Position numbers and translations under genes: made by a program
Part shown: one piece after another, positions 6,817-6,910 of the stretch
Layout of the letters: each line of letters starts with the position of its first letter
Numbering within the stretch: the first letter of the stretch is position 1
NCBI GenBank assembly: GCA_900757025.1
Contig: CAAEMG010000051.1
Span: 1 to 6,910 of the forward strand
DNA from: Clostridia bacterium
Lineage (GTDB): Bacteria; Bacillota; Clostridia; Lachnospirales; Anaerotignaceae
Length of the DNA stretch: 6,910 nucleotides
Direction: 5' to 3'
The notes under the pieces: generated by a model
The model's input: only the letters and a program-made list of their open reading frames with translations
What the model was told of the DNA's origin: nothing
The model's database searches: none

Positions 6817-6860
6817 ATTAAAAGCGGTTTTGGCATTGCCACGGGAGAACCTCATTCCCT
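6802..6860 (-). promoter_or_regulatory. Fluoride (crcB-type) riboswitch aptamer, divergent variant
   Basis: Read as RNA from the minus strand: P1 is GGGA (6859-6856) paired with UCCC (6846-6843), enclosing the 9-nt loop AUGAGGUUC. The loop segment GAGGU (6853-6849) can pair with ACUUC (6809-6805) to form the pseudoknot. The linker AAAACCGC and the 3' segment GCUGAUGA agree with the conserved crcB core as I remember it from Bacillus and Thermotoga examples. Compared with those, P2 is reduced to about 2 bp (GC/GC), and an extra mini-hairpin GGC-AAU-GCC sits between P1 and the AAAC segment. The aptamer begins right at the predicted transcription start, precedes an antiporter gene and overlaps a terminator, all as expected for this class. 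Identified by eye; no covariance model was run. Confidence 0.82.
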
Positions 6861-6868
6861 TGTAAATT

Positions 6869-6897
6869 AATATACCAGAGAAGTAAATTTTTTTCAA
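6869..6897 (-). promoter_or_regulatory. Promoter of the riboswitch-antiporter unit
   Basis: The minus strand has TTGAAA (6897-6892), a 17-base spacer and TATATT (6874-6869), with TG one base upstream of the -10 as an extended element. Transcription should start near 6861-6862, immediately before the GGGA strand of the aptamer, so the whole leader (about 134 nt) is the riboswitch plus ribosome binding region. Confidence 0.75.
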
Positions 6898-6910
6898 CTT
6901 TTTTTTAGAA

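Noticed and set aside
1..6910. CRISPR array, tRNA, rRNA, insertion sequence or attachment site
   Set aside because: No regularly spaced direct repeats, cloverleaf-like tRNA sequences, rRNA-like stretches, transposase frames or terminal inverted repeats were seen on either strand.

Overview
The window looks like a piece of a low-GC Gram-positive chromosome, most likely a gut-type Clostridia/Firmicutes anaerobe. The grounds are AT-rich intergenic DNA, strong GGAGG-type ribosome binding sites, sigma-A-like promoters with extended -10 elements, U-tract hairpin terminators, an InlB-type B-repeat in a secreted protein, and a crcB-type (fluoride) riboswitch layout typical of Firmicutes. Genus-level placement is not possible from this sequence alone. 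Every gene I can support reads on the minus strand, so transcription runs from high to low coordinates.

From right to left: (1) 6910-6729 holds a promoter, a fluoride-riboswitch-like aptamer and an overlapping intrinsic terminator, which together form the leader of the next gene. (2) 6728-5553 encodes a 391-residue multi-membrane-span cation/proton antiporter. (3) A 105-base gap carries a TTGACA/TAAAAT promoter. (4) 5447-3435 encodes a 670-residue secreted SGNH/GDSL-type hydrolase with a long N-terminal part resembling phage tail-structure modules; a clear intrinsic terminator lies just after its stop. (5) 3311-3102 encodes a 69-residue charged, probably helical protein of unknown function with its own extended -10 promoter. 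(6) 3101-2746 is a 356-base AT-rich non-coding stretch with a promoter and a roughly 185-nt leader containing short repeats. (7) 2745-1 encodes the first 915 residues of a large secreted repeat protein, cut off by the window edge.

The best functional unit is the fluoride switch plus antiporter. The strand that would form the ligand-stabilised pseudoknot is the same strand that forms the 5' arm of the terminator, as expected for a fluoride-ON switch. The gene would be transcribed when fluoride is present, and its product would help the cell cope with fluoride or the accompanying ion/proton load. The two secreted proteins (SGNH hydrolase and beta-repeat protein) are probably cell-surface functions. 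I see no sequence evidence that ties them to fluoride, apart from possible read-through from the antiporter into the hydrolase gene.
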